From positions 1 to 35,756 of IMG/VR virus record IMGVR_UViG_3300018080_000082: DNA of 35,756 nucleotides; one strand, written 5' to 3'. The stretch is from a virus. A program made the position numbers and the translations under genes. Shown here piece by piece: positions 16,082 through 24,055 of this stretch (within the stretch, counting starts at the first letter, position 1; each line of letters opens with the position of its first letter). The notes under the pieces were generated by a model that saw only the letters and a list, made by a program, of their open reading frames with translations, did no database searches and was not told the DNA's origin.

Positions 16082-16954
16082 CTAGGCCTCGCTGCAAAGA
16101 ATCTCCACCACGTCGGTCTCGGCCATGCGGGTGGCGCCGATGGTCATGTCGTAGCTCACCTGCTTGGGCACGCCGGCCAGGTCGGCCCGGCTGGTCACCT
16201 GGCCGGCGGCGTCCTGGCCGAGGGCCAACAGGATGCCGTTCTTCTGCCAGGCGATGACCCGACGGTAGCTGGACGAGTCAACCCCCAACCGCTCGGAGCG
16301 GTGGAAGGTGAAGCCCAGGAACTCGTTCACCTTGCCCTGGACCAGGGCCTTGACGGTGTTGTAGTCGCTGCTGGTCACCTGGGTGGTGGAAAGCAGGTCG
16401 GTGAACTGCTTGGAGGCCATGCAGATATGGCGGTCCTCCTCGTCCACCTCGTGGCCGTCCAGGATCTCCTTGGCCGCCAAAAGCTTGGCGATGGTCATGC
16501 CGTCCGGGCCACTGCCCACGGCCACCTGGTTGCTGGAGGTGTCGAAGCTGGTGGAGGTGCCGCCGCTCTTGCCGGTGAAGGCGGTGGCAAAGGCCGCGCG
16601 GATGATCTCGTCATCCATGGCCCGGCCCATGGCCCAGGCCGCGCCCTTGGCGTACTTGGAGGTGGGGTCGGTGAGAACCTTGTTCAGGTCCTGCTTGTCC
16701 ACCAATTCGGCCCAGTCGTAGTCCTCGCCGAGGACCATGCGCCGGGAATGCGGCACGTTGGCCAGCGGCATGGACGCATAGCGGGAAGTCCGCTTCTGGG
16801 CGCTGGTGGCGCCGATCTGGTCAAAGAAGCCGTTTTCACCCTTCAGCGGCTCTACCCGCACCACGGAGCGCAGGCGGGAGCCCTTCTGCTGGGCGAGCAT
16901 CTGGACGTTGGCGGAATACTGCTTCACCATCGCGGTGGTAATGTTTACTGACAT
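16082..16954 (-). CDS. Major capsid protein
   Basis: This 290-aa protein has the layout of the short phage capsid family found in BPP-1-like podoviruses: an N-terminal VKQYSANVQMLAQQKGSRLR helix, PHSRRMVLGEDYDWAELVDK, and AMGRAMDDEIIRAAFATAF around residues 105-125, followed by the C-terminal HK97-like beta region. It is preceded by scaffold genes and followed by a decoration candidate. GAGGAGAGG before the ATG gives a strong start, and a long structured leader precedes it. Confidence 0.88.
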   Translation of the reverse strand: MSVNITTAMVKQYSANVQMLAQQKGSRLRSVVRVEPLKGENGFFDQIGATSAQKRTSRYASMPLANVPHSRRMVLGEDYDWAELVDKQDLNKVLTDPTSKYAKGAAWAMGRAMDDEIIRAAFATAFTGKSGGTSTSFDTSSNQVAVGSGPDGMTIAKLLAAKEILDGHEVDEEDRHICMASKQFTDLLSTTQVTSSDYNTVKALVQGKVNEFLGFTFHRSERLGVDSSSYRRVIAWQKNGILLALGQDAAGQVTSRADLAGVPKQVSYDMTIGATRMAETDVVEILCSEA

Positions 16955-17117
16955 TTGAGCCTCTCCTCAAAAAGACGTTGTCTCTCTTCGGGAAGGCTCC
17001 CCGGCTTATCCCATTCACCGGACCCGCGTTGGTTTTTGGCGCCGGACCTGCTATGGCTACCCGGCAGGAAGGTTGTTGAGGCGCCGGACCCCCTGGGCGG
17101 GGGCTGCCCGGCTTTGA
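16955..17117 (-). promoter_or_regulatory. Structured leader of the capsid gene
   Basis: This 163-bp gap is unusual in a tightly packed operon. GGCGCCGGACC occurs at 17038-17048 and 17080-17090, 42 bp apart, and ACCGGACC again at 17017-17024. On the - strand a CCCCC/GGGGG hairpin lies near 17088-17103 (CCCCC-GCCCA-GGGGG). I see no gene. It may be an RNA processing or stability element that raises capsid translation. Confidence 0.4.
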
Positions 17118-17558
17118 TTAACGGCTGAGAACCTTTCTCCGGACCGCTTCCACCTTTTCAGGGGTGAGGTCCAGCTCCTCGGCGATCTCCTGGTCCTGGG
17201 CCACCACGTGTTTGATGGCCAGCAGGCCCTGGTTCAGTGCATCGCGGCGCATCATGGCGTTGATCTGCTCCAGGCGGCGGGAGGTCTTGTTCTCCACGCG
17301 CTTCTCCTGGGCCGCCTGGCGCATGGTCTGCCCGGCCTCTTCCGGCTCCTCGGCCGGAGGGGTGTCCTGCTCCGGCGGCTCCCCGCCGATGGCCGTCGGG
17401 GGAGGGCTGGGCAAGGGGTGACCCTTGAGCAGCTGCAGGAGCTGGGCCTTGGTCCGGGCGGACGAGGGAGGGTTCACCCCGTTGCGCCGGCGGTACTCCT
17501 GGACCAGCTCCGCGTTGGTCATCTCGTCGATGCTCTTGGGCAGATCCTCATCAGGCAT
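17118..17558 (-). CDS. Unknown protein between scaffold and capsid
   Basis: This 146-aa protein starts within the end of the scaffold gene. Residues 10-50 form a small helical domain (EMTNAELVQEYRRRNG; KAQLLQLLKG) reminiscent of SAP/HeH-like helix-extension-helix nucleic-acid-binding units. A Pro/Glu-rich linker follows, then a helical C-terminus (EIAEELDLTPEKVEAVRRKV). It is probably a head-assembly accessory. Family not recognised. Confidence 0.55.
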   Translation of the reverse strand: MPDEDLPKSIDEMTNAELVQEYRRRNGVNPPSSARTKAQLLQLLKGHPLPSPPPTAIGGEPPEQDTPPAEEPEEAGQTMRQAAQEKRVENKTSRRLEQINAMMRRDALNQGLLAIKHVVAQDQEIAEELDLTPEKVEAVRRKVLSR

Positions 17559-18528
17559 TGGCCGCCTCCGATGTTACCTCCGCCACCTCGGCCGGACGGT
17601 CGCCGTAGGCGTCCTTGTACAGCTGCTGCATGTACGCCACCGCGTCGTCGTGGCCGACCTTGTCGGAGTGGTGATAGGGATGGTCCCTGTCGTTGGAGAT
17701 CCGCGCGATCTCCCGCCTGGCCTCGTCGGCGCTCTTGCCTGGGGCCTTGCGCGTGGCCGGGGTGAGCAGGCCGGAGTCTTCCGACAGGCCGTTGTGCCAT
17801 TCGACCAGGCGCTGGATGAAGGGGGCGCTGTTGCCCAGGGTGGCCACCACCATGCCCTGGGTCTGCTTGTCCAGGGGCTTGAGGAAGGAGGCGAAGACCT
17901 TGTTGGCCGCCTCCAGGTTCTTCTGGGTGTCCGGGCCCCAGGCCTGCTCCAGGTTGGTCATGCACTCCTGGTGCGCGGCGGCCGACTGCTCCATCCCGCG
18001 CTGGTAGCGCTCCATCTGGCCGTTGATCATGGCCTTGGACAGGACTTCCACCTGGTGGTTGGAGAGCCGGGCGTCGTTGAAGGCCGGCTTCATCATGTCG
18101 AAGACCTCGTGGTCGGTGGACATGCCCTCCGGCCATTCGACCTTTTCCAGGAAGCCCATGTCGTAGCCGTCGGCCTCGCCGGGCCAGCCCAGGGCCTTGT
18201 AGGCCTCGTCGAATACCTCGGGCGGGCTGTCGGCCGTAGGGCGGGGCATCTTGTCCACCCCGATGAGCTTCTGGGCGCCCTTGTGGCTCTTGAGCAGGTT
18301 TTTGAACCCATCGGCCCCCTCCTCGTAGGGGGCGAAGGTGGGGTCGGTCTGGAACTCCTCGGGCATGGCCGCCCGCCAGTTGAAATCACCATCCCCCTCG
18401 GGAGGGGCGGGCGGCGGATCACCGCCGGGCGGATCCGCGACCGGAGGAGGATCTGCCACCGGCGGGTCGGCCGGGGGCGGGTCACCGGTTACTGCGGCGG
18501 GGACAACGGGATCATCAGACATGGTCAC
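17551..18528 (-). CDS. Scaffolding / capsid assembly protein
   Basis: This 325-aa protein lies between portal and capsid genes. It begins with a long Pro/Asp-rich segment (PPPADPPVADPPPVADPPGG) and continues into a helical domain (FNWRAAMPEEFQTDPTFAPY; LLKSHKGAQKLIGVDKM) typical of podovirus scaffolds. The C-terminus has YHHSDKVGHDDAVAYMQQLY, as in other capsid assembly proteins. It would nucleate procapsid formation and be lost at maturation. Confidence 0.82.
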   Translation of the reverse strand: MTMSDDPVVPAAVTGDPPPADPPVADPPPVADPPGGDPPPAPPEGDGDFNWRAAMPEEFQTDPTFAPYEEGADGFKNLLKSHKGAQKLIGVDKMPRPTADSPPEVFDEAYKALGWPGEADGYDMGFLEKVEWPEGMSTDHEVFDMMKPAFNDARLSNHQVEVLSKAMINGQMERYQRGMEQSAAAHQECMTNLEQAWGPDTQKNLEAANKVFASFLKPLDKQTQGMVVATLGNSAPFIQRLVEWHNGLSEDSGLLTPATRKAPGKSADEARREIARISNDRDHPYHHSDKVGHDDAVAYMQQLYKDAYGDRPAEVAEVTSEAANA

Positions 18529-18531
18529 TCC

Positions 18532-18774
18532 TTATTCCGCGAACCTTGGCAGGGGACGCGGGTGTTGGGCCGCCTTGATCCGGCTGATGATGTGGTTGAT
18601 CACATCCAGCTGGGCGGCCTGGTAAATGGTGTGCTCCACATCCCCCCGAACATAGACCGGCTGGTCCTTGTGGCACTTTTTGCAGAGGTCTTTCAATACC
18701 ATTTCCCCCTCCTCTGACAGAAAAGTGGCCGCATAGGCTCTGTTTAGCGCATTATGTGCTCCTTCTTCACTCAT
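18532..18774 (-). CDS. Bbp19-like phage protein
   Basis: With the ATG start the protein has 80 residues: ALNRAYAATFLSEEGEMVLK, CKKCHKDQPVYVRGDVEH, then YQAAQLDVINHIISRI. This matches the small Bbp19-like family found between portal and scaffold in BPP-1-like podoviruses. A GTG at 18825 is in frame, but the extra residues MFHVKQ are the translation of a parS-like site, so the ATG is preferred. GGAG is about 11 nt upstream, within a hairpin loop. Role unknown; likely head assembly. Confidence 0.75.
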   Translation of the reverse strand: MSEEGAHNALNRAYAATFLSEEGEMVLKDLCKKCHKDQPVYVRGDVEHTIYQAAQLDVINHIISRIKAAQHPRPLPRFAE

Positions 18775-18779
18775 TCTTC

Positions 18780-18796
18780 GATTATCTCCGATAATC
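18780..18796. promoter_or_regulatory. 17-bp palindrome before the Bbp19-like gene
   Basis: GATTATC-TCC-GATAATC is a perfect 7-bp inverted repeat. In the mRNA the GGA of the ribosome binding site is the loop, so it may modulate translation, or it may be a protein site. It lies beside the parS-like site in the same 61-bp gap. Confidence 0.5.
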
Positions 18797-18808
18797 TCCA
18801 ATTTTGTC

Positions 18809-18824
18809 TGTTTTACGTGAAACA
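18809..18824. promoter_or_regulatory. parS-like: parS-like ParB binding site
   Basis: TGTTTTACGTGAAACA matches the chromosomal parS consensus TGTTTCACGTGAAACA at 15 of 16 positions, with one half-site (CGTGAAACA) perfect. It lies in the small gap between portal and the Bbp19-like gene. No ParB CTP-clamp gene is present in the phage, so host ParB would be the expected binder. The mismatch is in the inner half-site, which may weaken binding. Confidence 0.55.
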
Positions 18825-18835
18825 CCCCATATCTG

Positions 18836-20479
18836 TCAAGCGGCCAGCATGTTCATGTCAATGCCCTGCTGCTGCTGGGCGGACACGATGTCCTTGGCCG
18901 CGGCTCCGGCGGTCCTGGCCAGCTCGGCCTGCTGCTGGTGCTCCTGGGCCTGCAGCTCGCGGGCTTGACCCTCGGCCCGCACCTTGCGCATCTGGTCGCG
19001 CTCCTCTTCCGAGCGCAGGAGGTGCTCGACGTTGTACTGCTCGGCCGGTTCACGGGAGACCTTGTCCAGGTCGTAGTTGTCCAGGAGGGCCTGGTTCAGC
19101 TGGGCCAGGGGCAGGACCGACTGCAGGGCCCGCTGGGTGTTGGCCGCGTGGATCATCTTCTGGGCCTGGGTGATGGGGCTGGTGAACTCGGCCAGGATCA
19201 TCTGGCCTTCAGCCTCGGGCGGCGGCTGCGGGATCTTGCCCTGCCGCCAGAGGAGGCCAAAGGCACGGTTCACCGTGGGAGCCAGGTACTCCACCGTCTG
19301 GCGGCCCAGCATGGGGCCCAGCACCCGGCGTTGCCGGTCATCCCGCAGGGAGGACTCGAAGGCGGTCATCTGGCGCTCACCGGGCAGGTCCAGGACGTCC
19401 CGGTAAAAGGCGCTGTTGATCTTGGACTCCAGCCACTGAACCATGTCCAGGCCAATCTTGGGCTGGCCGCCGGGCATCTGCTGGACCTTCAGGTCCGGCC
19501 GGGAAGCGTCGTAGTAGTTCAGCCGGTTGGATCCCGTCTTCACCGGCCGGAGCACCCCATCATCGGGGATCAGCAGGGAGGGATCCACCGTCTTCTCGGC
19601 CCCCCGGATGGTGGAGGTCATCACCCGCATGAGCATGCGGATGTCCGGCAGGGCGAACATGGCCGGGGAGCGGCCGTAGATCTCGCCGGATGCCTTTATC
19701 CAGCGAGGGGTGGCCCAGGGCCACTCCTCATACCCGCCCTCGTGCACCAGCCGGCGGTCGGTGGAATCCCACACCACCGAGGCGATGGGCATGTTCAACT
19801 TGTCCATCCGGCCAATGGAGCGCTCGGTGCGCGGGAAGAAGGCATGGAAGAAGGTGTGGAGCGACTCCGGCTCGTGCACCGAGGCCTTTTTGATGGCCTC
19901 CGGGACCTTGTCGAACCCGAACATGGACACCGCATTGCGGGCTGAGATCTCCATCTCGTAGAAGAGCATGTCGATCACCCCGTGCTCGTTCTCCACCAGG
20001 TACACCTCGCTGATGTGCCGGGCGTAGAAGCGCAGGCCCTCCCCGTCCTCGCCGTCGGTGGTGAACTGGCAGCCGGTGCCCACCGAGCCCTCGTCCAGCA
20101 CGATCTCATGGAACTGGGTCTCGTGGTTGGAGTCGTTGAACTCCCCGAACATCACCTCGCCCACCTCGCGGAGCCAGATCTTCATGCGGTGCTCCTCGCT
20201 ACGCCGGCGGTCGGCCACCTTGAGGCGCAGCCAGTCCACCTGGGGGTTGATGAGCAGCCCCTGCAGGTTGCCGGCCAGGTGGATGTTGGCCTGGGCCGGG
20301 GTGGAGTTGAGCACCTCGTCCATGTTGAGGGTGCCGGGCGTCATGCCCTTGAGGCGGTGGGCCTTGTGGGGCTGCAGGTAGTCCAGCAGCTCCTGCCACA
20401 GCGGCTCCCAATAAGCCCGCCGGGTCTTCTCGGCCTCTACCCGGGCATGCAGGCGGTCCAAATCTTCCCGGCTGATCAT
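18836..20479 (-). CDS. Portal (head-tail connector) protein
   Basis: This 547-aa protein is a T7-like portal. The N-terminus (YWEPLWQELLDYLQPHKAHR) and NIHLAGNLQGLLINPQVDWL are typical of the bacteriophage head-to-tail connector family. The middle holds WLREVGEVMFGEFNDSNHET, and the C-terminal tail is Gln-rich and helical. Twelve copies would form the DNA channel at one capsid vertex and bind terminase and tail. Length agrees with the family. Confidence 0.93.
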   Translation of the reverse strand: MISREDLDRLHARVEAEKTRRAYWEPLWQELLDYLQPHKAHRLKGMTPGTLNMDEVLNSTPAQANIHLAGNLQGLLINPQVDWLRLKVADRRRSEEHRMKIWLREVGEVMFGEFNDSNHETQFHEIVLDEGSVGTGCQFTTDGEDGEGLRFYARHISEVYLVENEHGVIDMLFYEMEISARNAVSMFGFDKVPEAIKKASVHEPESLHTFFHAFFPRTERSIGRMDKLNMPIASVVWDSTDRRLVHEGGYEEWPWATPRWIKASGEIYGRSPAMFALPDIRMLMRVMTSTIRGAEKTVDPSLLIPDDGVLRPVKTGSNRLNYYDASRPDLKVQQMPGGQPKIGLDMVQWLESKINSAFYRDVLDLPGERQMTAFESSLRDDRQRRVLGPMLGRQTVEYLAPTVNRAFGLLWRQGKIPQPPPEAEGQMILAEFTSPITQAQKMIHAANTQRALQSVLPLAQLNQALLDNYDLDKVSREPAEQYNVEHLLRSEEERDQMRKVRAEGQARELQAQEHQQQAELARTAGAAAKDIVSAQQQQGIDMNMLAA

Positions 20480-20488
20480 GGCTATCTC

Positions 20489-21019
20489 CTAACTCCCCAG
20501 CACGGTCTTGAGGGTGGACGCCGGCTGGGGGATCCCCAGCGACCCGGTGAGGACCGTGCTCTGGGCCGGCCGCTTCTTGGTGGTCTGGGCCTTGGTCTTG
20601 GTCTCGCCCTGGGCCTGTGAGCTGACCTGGGCCGCCGGCTGCTGGACCTGGGCCGTGGCGGGCATGGCGGACGTAGTGGTTGCCTTGGTGGTTGCCTTGG
20701 CGGTGGAGGCCTGCACCCCCATGATCTGGTCGTAGAGGTCGGGGCGGTGCTGCTTGACAAAGAGCAAAACGTCCTCGTTGGACGCCCCCTCCTTGGAGAC
20801 CTGGATAAAGGGCAGGTGCTTGTTGATGTCGGCCGAGTAGAAGTCCGTGGGGTCGTACTGGTCGTTGGGCATCTGCAGATGGGTGTAGAAGACGGCCTGG
20901 CCGTCCTGGTTCAGGCCGTTGTAGGTGATCACCCGGCCAGGCTGGTCTCCGGTGCCCGGAATGTACGTTTTGGGGGCCCGCTCGGCCCCTCCGGTGAACA
21001 TCGACAGCATGTTATGCAC
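20489..21019 (-). CDS. Small virion-module protein with C-terminal TVL/LG motif
   Basis: This 176-aa protein precedes portal. Residues 1-100 include a domain with PGRVITYNGLNQDGQAVFYT and NEDVLLFVKQHRPDLYDQIM. A Thr/Ala/Gln-rich linker follows. The C-terminus ends in STVLTGSLG and STLKTVLGS, a double motif also found at the end of the preceding gene product. It may be a head-assembly or portal-binding protein. The start overlaps the upstream gene by 8 bases. Confidence 0.6.
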   Translation of the reverse strand: MHNMLSMFTGGAERAPKTYIPGTGDQPGRVITYNGLNQDGQAVFYTHLQMPNDQYDPTDFYSADINKHLPFIQVSKEGASNEDVLLFVKQHRPDLYDQIMGVQASTAKATTKATTTSAMPATAQVQQPAAQVSSQAQGETKTKAQTTKKRPAQSTVLTGSLGIPQPASTLKTVLGS

Positions 21020-21488
21020 CTCCCAGCTTGGTTTTCAGCACCGTGGCCGGGCTGTCATCGCCCAAGGGGCTGGACAGGACCGTCTTGGTGCCCTCCAGGG
21101 CCCGGAGCTTGCGCCGCTTGTCCTTGGCCTCGATGGCGGCCAGGCGCTCGGGCGACAGCTCCTCGGGTACCTCGGCCTCCTGCACCGTCGGGAAGTTGAT
21201 GTCCGGGAACTCCGGGAAGGTGATCTCCGGCATGGAGATGCTGGAGCCGCTCTGCTGGTACTTGCTCCAGTCGATCTCCGGGGTCTTGGGCATGAGGCCC
21301 AGGTCGTTGCCGAGCACCGGGACCCCGATGGAGTCCGCGCCCATGCCAATCAGGGTTCCGGCAGTGGCTCCGACCGCCGTGGCGGTGCCGGTCGTGGCTA
21401 TGGCGGCCGGCAGCATCTCAGGGGCGAATACTGCCATCGCCCCCATGGTCAGGGCGCCCAGCATGGTCCCTACGTTGCACATGATCAA
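21012..21488 (-). CDS. Small virion-module protein, hydrophobic N-terminus
   Basis: This 158-aa protein has a hydrophobic Ala/Gly-rich first third (MLGALTMGAMAVFAPEMLPA; TAVGATAGTLIGMGA), which could insert in a membrane, then a Pro-rich acidic part and a basic helix. The C-terminus (TKTVLSSPLG; ATVLKTKLGG) repeats the motif of the next gene. The location between the gp13-like and portal genes suggests an internal or ejected virion protein. Unknown family. Confidence 0.6.
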   Translation of the reverse strand: MIMCNVGTMLGALTMGAMAVFAPEMLPAAIATTGTATAVGATAGTLIGMGADSIGVPVLGNDLGLMPKTPEIDWSKYQQSGSSISMPEITFPEFPDINFPTVQEAEVPEELSPERLAAIEAKDKRRKLRALEGTKTVLSSPLGDDSPATVLKTKLGGA

Positions 21489-21946
21489 CCTCCCCTATTC
21501 GGCAGGTACTTGAATAGCCACATATCGCCATCCGGGGCGCAGGCCTCCAGGGTGGCCTCGAGATCGAAGCCCAGGGCCTCCATCCAGCCCTTGACCTTGG
21601 GTCCTTCGGAGACCGGAACGAAGGAGTGCACCCGGCGGATGTCCAGGTTGTCGGCCTGCTCCACCAACCACTCCCGGATGACCGGGGTGAGGCCGTTGCC
21701 GCCTTCGGCCAGGCGGGCCTTGTCCAGCAGGAACCAGGTGGAGAGCACCCCATCGAAGTGGGGGACCAGGCCGCCGGCCGCAACCGGCCGTCCGTCGATC
21801 ATCCCCACCGCGAAGGGGCCGTGCAGGCTCAGCTGGGTGTAGAGCTTTTCCGCATTGGCCGCCTGTAGATGGTCCCCCTTGGTGATGATCTCGATGAGTT
21901 CGATCAGTTCGGGCGTGGCCCCGAAACGCACCTCAACCTTGCTCAT
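21485..21946 (-). CDS. GNAT-like / T7 gp13-like protein
   Basis: This 153-aa protein has the N-acetyltransferase-like pattern: GPFAVGMIDGRPVAAGGLVP as central strands, TWFLLDKARLAEGGNGLTPV, and a C-terminal KVKGWMEALGFDLEATLEAC. In T7-like phages a protein of this fold (gp13 family) is needed for internal core assembly. Whether it binds acetyl-CoA is not clear: the pyrophosphate loop is not obvious. The start overlaps the end of the terminase gene. Confidence 0.75.
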   Translation of the reverse strand: MSKVEVRFGATPELIELIEIITKGDHLQAANAEKLYTQLSLHGPFAVGMIDGRPVAAGGLVPHFDGVLSTWFLLDKARLAEGGNGLTPVIREWLVEQADNLDIRRVHSFVPVSEGPKVKGWMEALGFDLEATLEACAPDGDMWLFKYLPNRGG

Positions 21947-23445
21947 GCCGCCGCCTCTCTCGGCAGATCGGGCGGGAACGCATGCCCGCCGTCAGCCGTC
22001 CATTTGTGGGTGACCGCCCCGACCATGAAGGCGTCGGCCGGGTGGGAGGCCCAGTCGTGGGCCGGGGTGGCCATGTAGCTGCCTATGGCCTGGTTCCACT
22101 GCTTGCGGTAGTTGTCCAGGGCCACCACCCCGCGCTCGGTATGCTCCTCGTCGAACCAGGACCTGGCCAGAATCTTGCGGGCCGCCTCGATCTGGTCGTG
22201 CTTGGGGGTGTTGGGCATGATGGTGATGGGGTAGATCCCCAGCTCGGCCGCGGTGTCCTTCAGCCTCTTTCCGGTGGCCAGGTTGCGGTTGCGGCCGTCA
22301 TGAGGCCAGAAATGCTTGCCGTAGTTGAAGCCCCGATCGCGGGCCTTGTCCCTCAACACATCGGCGTAGTGGGAGAGCCCCACGTCCTTGGCCTCGTAGT
22401 AGTCCACCCAGTGCACCGACCGGCCGAGGGTCTGGTAGAACCAAATGGCGGTGTGATCGTCTATGCCCAGGTCCCAGTTGGTGTGCACCGGCGCCCCGGG
22501 CTCGGGCGGCAGCTTGCAGATCCGGCCGGACTCCCGGACCTGGGCCATCTCAAAGGCGAAGTAGGCGCCCTTGATGGCGGCGGTGAAGGCCTCCTCGGGG
22601 ATGGAAGGGTGCTCCTTGAACATGCGGGAGCCCAGGGTCCGCTCCATGGCCGTGTACCAGGCCTTTTGAGCGTCATCCAGCTCGATGCCTTGCTTCTTGA
22701 GCTTGTTGAAATACTGGTGCAGCCGGGCCGGGATCACCACCGCGTCTGGGTTCAGGCGGTAGGCCGGCTTCTGCCACCAGGCCCGGAAGAAGAACTTGAA
22801 GGCCAAGGGGTTGAGCTTTATTCCCCGCCGGTGGTCATCCATGGCCGCTTTCGCCAGGTCGTAGAACTGGCCGGCCGAGCCCTCGGCTGTTGACTCCACG
22901 AATATTTTGCCAGTGGCCGGCACGGTGGGGAAGGCTCCGTCCACCACCTCCCGCGCCTTGGCCGGGTACATCATGGCCAGCTTGCCCATCTCGGAGACGT
23001 GGAGGAACTGCAGGGTGCCGCTGCGGAATGAGGTGCTGACGTAGATTATCGAGCCGTTGGAGAACTCCAGCTCACCCTTGCGCTCGGTGCGGCCCTTGAG
23101 CAGCTTGCGCAGCTCGATGGGCAGCCGGTCATAGGCGTAGCGTATCTTGCGCTCGAAGATCTTGGTGGCATCTTCCTTGGTGTGGGCGATGATGCCCACG
23201 GTCTGGTTTGAGTTGAACGTGGCCCAGTCCAGCCCATCAATGTCAATTCCGGTGGTGTAGCCGATCTGCCGGGCCTTCAGGACCAGCTTGCGGGGGTGGG
23301 GATCACGGAACAACTCGGCTTGTGCGGCGTTGGGCTTGTAGGTGACCTCGTGGCCGTCCTCGTCTACGATCTTGTACAGGTGATTGAGCCGGAGCCACCT
23401 ATCGGAGAGGAACTCCTTCAGCCGGCGGGGATCCAGGTCAGCCAT
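21943..23445 (-). CDS. Terminase large subunit
   Basis: This 500-aa ATPase and nuclease packages DNA into the head. Deviant Walker A KARQIGYTT at residues 57-65, Walker B-like LQFLHVSE at 146-152, and coupling motif FVESTAEG at 182-189 are visible. The RNase H-like nuclease domain shows NWDLGIDDHT (Asp325) and HDWASHPADAF (Asp464, Asp471). The family resembles terminases of other small temperate podoviruses. It overlaps the small subunit gene by 8 bases. Confidence 0.94.
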   Translation of the reverse strand: MADLDPRRLKEFLSDRWLRLNHLYKIVDEDGHEVTYKPNAAQAELFRDPHPRKLVLKARQIGYTTGIDIDGLDWATFNSNQTVGIIAHTKEDATKIFERKIRYAYDRLPIELRKLLKGRTERKGELEFSNGSIIYVSTSFRSGTLQFLHVSEMGKLAMMYPAKAREVVDGAFPTVPATGKIFVESTAEGSAGQFYDLAKAAMDDHRRGIKLNPLAFKFFFRAWWQKPAYRLNPDAVVIPARLHQYFNKLKKQGIELDDAQKAWYTAMERTLGSRMFKEHPSIPEEAFTAAIKGAYFAFEMAQVRESGRICKLPPEPGAPVHTNWDLGIDDHTAIWFYQTLGRSVHWVDYYEAKDVGLSHYADVLRDKARDRGFNYGKHFWPHDGRNRNLATGKRLKDTAAELGIYPITIMPNTPKHDQIEAARKILARSWFDEEHTERGVVALDNYRKQWNQAIGSYMATPAHDWASHPADAFMVGAVTHKWTADGGHAFPPDLPREAAA

Positions 23446-23851
23446 CGGACTTGCCCCCGTCGATCTGGGCCAGGATGCCGGCCAGGGTGTTGAGGGTGGT
23501 GTCCTCCACCGAGTGCTCGGCCCGGTCGCGCCACTTGGCTATGTTCTTGAGGGCGAAGATAGCGCCGGCGGTCTGTAAATCTCCGTTGAGCATGCCCAGG
23601 ACGATCTTGCACTCCAGGGCCTCCTTGGCAAAGGCGTGGGCCTCGGCAAACTCGGGGTTGGTGTAGGTGCCGTCGTCTTCCAGGGCGGTGGCCCACTCGT
23701 GGCAGCGCTGATAGGTGTATCCGCGCTCAATGGCGAACTGCTTGATATACAGGCGTTTCTGGGCGGATTTGCCCTTGGTGGTGACCCACTTGGTGAGCGC
23801 GACGGCTTCGGCCTTGACAAAGGCCTCGGTATATTTCTTTGGCCGGCCCAT
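23438..23851 (-). CDS. Terminase small subunit
   Basis: This 137-aa protein lies immediately before the large terminase. It starts MGRPKKYTEAF and has a likely helix-turn-helix region (YIKQFAIERGYTYQRCHEWA) for recognition of packaging-site DNA. The central oligomerisation region ends in GAIFALKNIAKWRDRAEHSV, typical of small terminases. GGAGG lies 5 nt before the ATG, and a promoter-like sequence precedes it. Confidence 0.85.
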   Translation of the reverse strand: MGRPKKYTEAFVKAEAVALTKWVTTKGKSAQKRLYIKQFAIERGYTYQRCHEWATALEDDGTYTNPEFAEAHAFAKEALECKIVLGMLNGDLQTAGAIFALKNIAKWRDRAEHSVEDTTLNTLAGILAQIDGGKSDG

Positions 23852-23868
23852 GCCACCTCCAGTGTCCG

Positions 23869-23919
23869 GTTTCGAGACACTTTCAGGTCAATAGTGTCGA
23901 AAACCAACCAGATTGTCAA
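23869..23919 (-). promoter_or_regulatory. Candidate late promoter with inverted-repeat operator
   Basis: On the - strand a perfect TTGACA (23919-23914) is followed by a 17-bp spacer and CACTAT (23896-23891). An imperfect inverted repeat (GTTTCGAGACAC at 23869-23880 and GTGTCGAAAAC at 23894-23904) overlaps the -10 and start region. It sits just before the terminase genes, between the early small genes and the late operon. A regulator binding the repeat would control packaging and structure genes. Confidence 0.5.
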
Positions 23920-23947
23920 GTCGGTGGCTTTTAAGGGGTCCGGATAA

Positions 23948-24055
23948 TCATTTGCGATAACGCCTAATCAGCCCGATCACGACGCCTGCCACGGCGGCCA
24001 GGCCGAAGCCCCAGGCGTACTCCTTGCCGTTTACGATGAGGTCGAAGAGGTTCAT
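23948..24055 (-). CDS. 35-aa single-TM peptide
   Basis: An ATG overlapping the preceding stop (ATGA) begins a 35-aa protein starting MNLFDLIVNGKEYAWGFGLA. Residues 14-29 form a hydrophobic segment, followed by basic RRYRK, giving a one-pass membrane peptide with a positive tail. It is the last gene before the late promoter. Function unknown; small membrane peptides of phages include holin regulators and exclusion proteins. Confidence 0.55.
   Translation of the reverse strand: MNLFDLIVNGKEYAWGFGLAAVAGVVIGLIRRYRK

Noticed and set aside
18775-18825. N-terminal extension of the Bbp19-like protein from GTG
   Set aside because: The extra residues are the translation of a parS-like and a palindromic site, and the ribosome binding site is poor.
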